Position numbers and translations under genes: made by a program. The notes below the pieces were generated by a model. It made no database searches and was not told the DNA's origin. It worked only from the letters and a program-made list of their open reading frames with translations. DNA of 16,809 bases, from assembly GCA_002751075.1 (NCBI GenBank), contig NAOQ01000649.1, forward strand, positions 23,263 through 40,071, in the 5' to 3' direction. Positions 14,545 through 16,809 of this stretch are shown in pieces (position 1 is the stretch's first letter; every line of letters starts with the position of its first letter). The DNA is from Ichthyophonus hoferi (taxonomy: Eukaryota; Opisthokonta; Ichthyosporea; Ichthyophonida; Ichthyophonidae).

Positions 14545-16304
14545 CTACTTCTTCAAGGTTAGAAACAACAGTCCAGCCCTAGTGGTGTTTACTCTACCAA
14601 TCAGATTATGTTCATCAACATCCGTCCAATTGCTATCGTGTACTTTGCGTATACCTTGCCTGATTGATGATATAAATAAGTCAATATATGTGATAGTATA
14701 TGTGATAGTATAATGGTCTAAGTTAATAGTATCATATTACAATGAGAAAACATCAGGTATGTCAGAACTAAAAACATATATATATACCACATAAACTAAT
14801 AAGCTAAAAATGAAAATTAATATTTAAATACATTTAATAATGAAGTTACCTTTATAATGTGATATGTGATGTGATTTATTCAAAGTGTAGTATTGTAACC
14901 TATTATATTATTTCTTTAAAATACTAATGCAGCTATAGAAGTAAAAAACAAATGTAGCAGAGATGTATTATAGACGTATATAGCTTGTTATATTCACATT
15001 CAAATAAAACACAATCCTAGACAGAATAAAGGATAGAGAAATATATATATATATATACTATATTGACTATCTAACAAACCTTCTTATAATATGTTGTGGC
15101 CCAGGACCCGCCAATACCATGAAAAGAGCATTGGTAGGTAGGCTGTTATAGATGGTTTTGATTCGCTGATCAGCTGCACCAATCAAAGCCCTTATTTGAT
15201 CATCGTCGGTATCTTCTTCTATATATGATAGTATATCCAAATATAGAAGGTGCGGGGTTAACACATATTGGATAAGGGAAAAAAGGATATATATATGATA
15301 TTTATATTGTATGGATTGGATTGGATAGATAAACACTAATTTAGTAATTTGTTAATACTATCTCATACTCCTCAATTATCTTATCAAACTATCCCTAATT
15401 AGCTAATTAACTCATGAGAATAGTAATTATATCATAATTTTGTTACATTTAAACATGTGTGACGATGTTATTATCATTACTATATACAAATACCTACACA
15501 TATACACATATACATACATGCATATATATATATATATATAGTTATAATTAATATAGCCATATAAAATGTAACATACCATCCTTACTGGTTAACTCAGTTA
15601 GGTGTGAAAATATAAAATCCATGGTTAAATTAGCCGATTGTTGCGCTGTCTTGGCTGTTACCTGGTTGGCGGATTATAATTAGTCATTAGTAAAAGAATA
15701 TAAATTACAATGAGTCATTATTATGCCAAGGCTAGCAATTATTAATGAAGAGTAGACTAAAGGAGTAAAGATATGTATCGATTGGCGCATAAATCATATA
15801 CAATTTTAATTACCCAATAGTTACACACATATAAATAGATAGATAGATATACAGATATGTATAATACCTCACTGTCATTGGCGCAGGGTAGGCTATGGGC
15901 TGACGTGTGTGGACTTAAATTATGGGCTGCACCAATCATACATCCCTGTTAACATGATAAGAACGAGTAAGAGGTTATATATAATAGGAGGTATAAGGCT
16001 ATAGACCAATCAAGCATTGCTATTAAAATACGATAAATAAGGTGTGATGACGTATAAACCATATAACGACACGATAAAACCATTGGCCAATAGAAGCCAG
16101 TAATAAAGGAAGAATATATTTTAATAGCGTTAAACAGGAATACTATTTAATTATTAGACATTGCAGGTATATATATCAACATACACATACATGATATCTA
16201 TCCTATGATAGTCCGTTATTAGATCTAGGGATTGTAGTCTATATATATATATATACACATAAAAAACTTTATAAACACAACAATACCTACATACTTACCT
16301 ACCT

Positions 16305-16346
<42 letters not shown>

Positions 16347-16431
16347 CCAGCTAATCATACCTTTTTATGACTTCTATTAATCCTATCATACAAACTCTCC
16401 ATTGATTTGCCAGTGCAATCAAAATGCAACC
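14545..16431 (-). CDS. Rex1/RNH70-type 3'-5' RNA exonuclease, C-terminal exons (partial)
   Basis: Five exons: 16431-16361, 15945-15868, 15661-15577, 15218-15080, 14659-14545. They encode the last 161 residues, ending LLFLTLKK and TAG. All junctions are GT/AG with agreeing phases; the first exon needs one base from an exon outside the window. From memory of fungal Rex1, the region after the exonuclease domain has an ESxF..RL.RS block, a C.ND.EV block, an R(I)..I(W/Y)..LP....F.V..G.G.P block, then WTD..E..L and a final LLFL.(V/L)K. The window shows SMESLYDRINRSHKK, PCANDSEV, RIKTIYNSLPTNALFMVLAG, WTDVDEHNLIG and RAGLLFLTLKK in that order. Rex1-type DEDDh enzymes trim 3' ends of 5S rRNA, 5.8S rRNA and tRNAs in the nucleus. 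The catalytic domain is not in this window, so activity cannot be judged. The coding call is firm; the family call is good but rests on remembered motifs. Confidence 0.78.
15522..15540. repeat. (AT)n microsatellite in a Rex1-like gene intron
   Basis: An uninterrupted AT run preceded by CACATA and CATACA units, within the intron 15576-15219. Confidence 0.85.
16305..16346. repeat. Compound (AC)n(AT)n microsatellite in an intron
   Basis: An AC run passes directly into about fourteen AT units, ending about 15 nt from the 3' edge of the exon 16431-16361. The donor GTATG at 16360 lies just outside it. Confidence 0.9.
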
Positions 16432-16608
16432 CTGAGAGAAATTCCCATTGGTTAGTTAGAGAGGGGAAAAATATTTTATTAGGGCCAAAGGTAATCAAAT
16501 ATTGTACATATATTTACCAATATCTTCTAAATGTTTAATTTTTAATATTTTGATATTTTAATTTTTCATTTCTACATTGCATCAGCTGATTGGTTGACCT
16601 TCTGTTTA

Positions 16609-16637
16609 GATACATATACATATACATATACACATAA

Positions 16638-16680
<43 letters not shown>

Positions 16681-16685
16681 CATAA

Positions 16686-16728
<43 letters not shown>

Positions 16729-16733
16729 CATAA

Positions 16734-16808
<75 letters not shown>

Positions 16809-16809
16809 C
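16609..16809. repeat. (ACATAT)n hexamer microsatellite with 48-bp higher-order period
   Basis: ACATAT units run to the window edge. A variant CACATAAATA recurs at 16631, 16679 and 16727, exactly 48 bp apart (eight hexamers), so the array has been copied in 48-bp blocks. It lies in the intron upstream of the first visible Rex1-like exon. The minus-strand Met-Tyr repeat it encodes is an artefact. Confidence 0.92.

Noticed and set aside
16535-16807. Minus-strand open frame encoding a Met-Tyr repeat of about 90 residues
   Set aside because: It is only the translation of the ACATAT microsatellite and lies in an intron of the Rex1-like gene.

Overview
The window is AT-rich (roughly 70% by eye) eukaryotic DNA with short spliceosomal introns, and both recognisable protein genes lie on the minus strand. 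The animal-type coproporphyrinogen oxidase with a mitochondrial leader, the small introns (about 140-460 nt) and the dense microsatellites point to a metazoan with a compact AT-rich genome. An early-branching animal such as a demosponge would fit, but that is a guess.

Left third (1-3545): a scrap heap of repeats. Two direct repeats of about 385 bp (523-922 and 2251-2642), with an LTR-like layout, flank a scrambled interior. That interior holds old Ty1/Copia reverse-transcriptase fragments facing each other head to head (948-1484 minus, about 1488-1650 plus) and an inverted repeat with possible gag-like coding (1811-2252). A third, independent inverted repeat (about 2820-3545) carries a relic of an EGF-like exon in each arm. 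A piece of a further dispersed repeat lies at 73-347, with a relative at 12171-12412.

Centre (about 5.7-11.1 kb): a complete coproporphyrinogen III oxidase gene (CPOX, heme synthesis), 13 coding exons between 10778 and 6034, 389 codons plus stop. Every junction has GT/AG ends and every phase agrees. Intron 10 contains a complete tRNA-Gly(GCC) gene in the same orientation. Upstream of the start codon is a tandemly duplicated module of about 111 bp with paired CCAAT and ATTGG motifs, a likely promoter or enhancer element. Downstream, a cluster of AATAAA hexamers adjoins a perfect 18-bp palindrome.

Right (14.5-16.8 kb): the last five exons of a gene that enters from the right edge. The encoded 161 residues match the C-terminal extension of the Rex1/RNH70 family of 3'-5' RNA exonucleases. 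The catalytic domain must lie outside the window. Its upstream intron holds a hexanucleotide microsatellite with a 48-bp higher-order period that runs off the edge.

The gaps between genes (3.5-5.7 kb, 11.1-12.2 kb, 12.4-14.5 kb) hold AT-rich sequence and simple repeats, with no gene I can support. The two genes are head to tail and about 3.8 kb apart, and nothing suggests that they are co-regulated.
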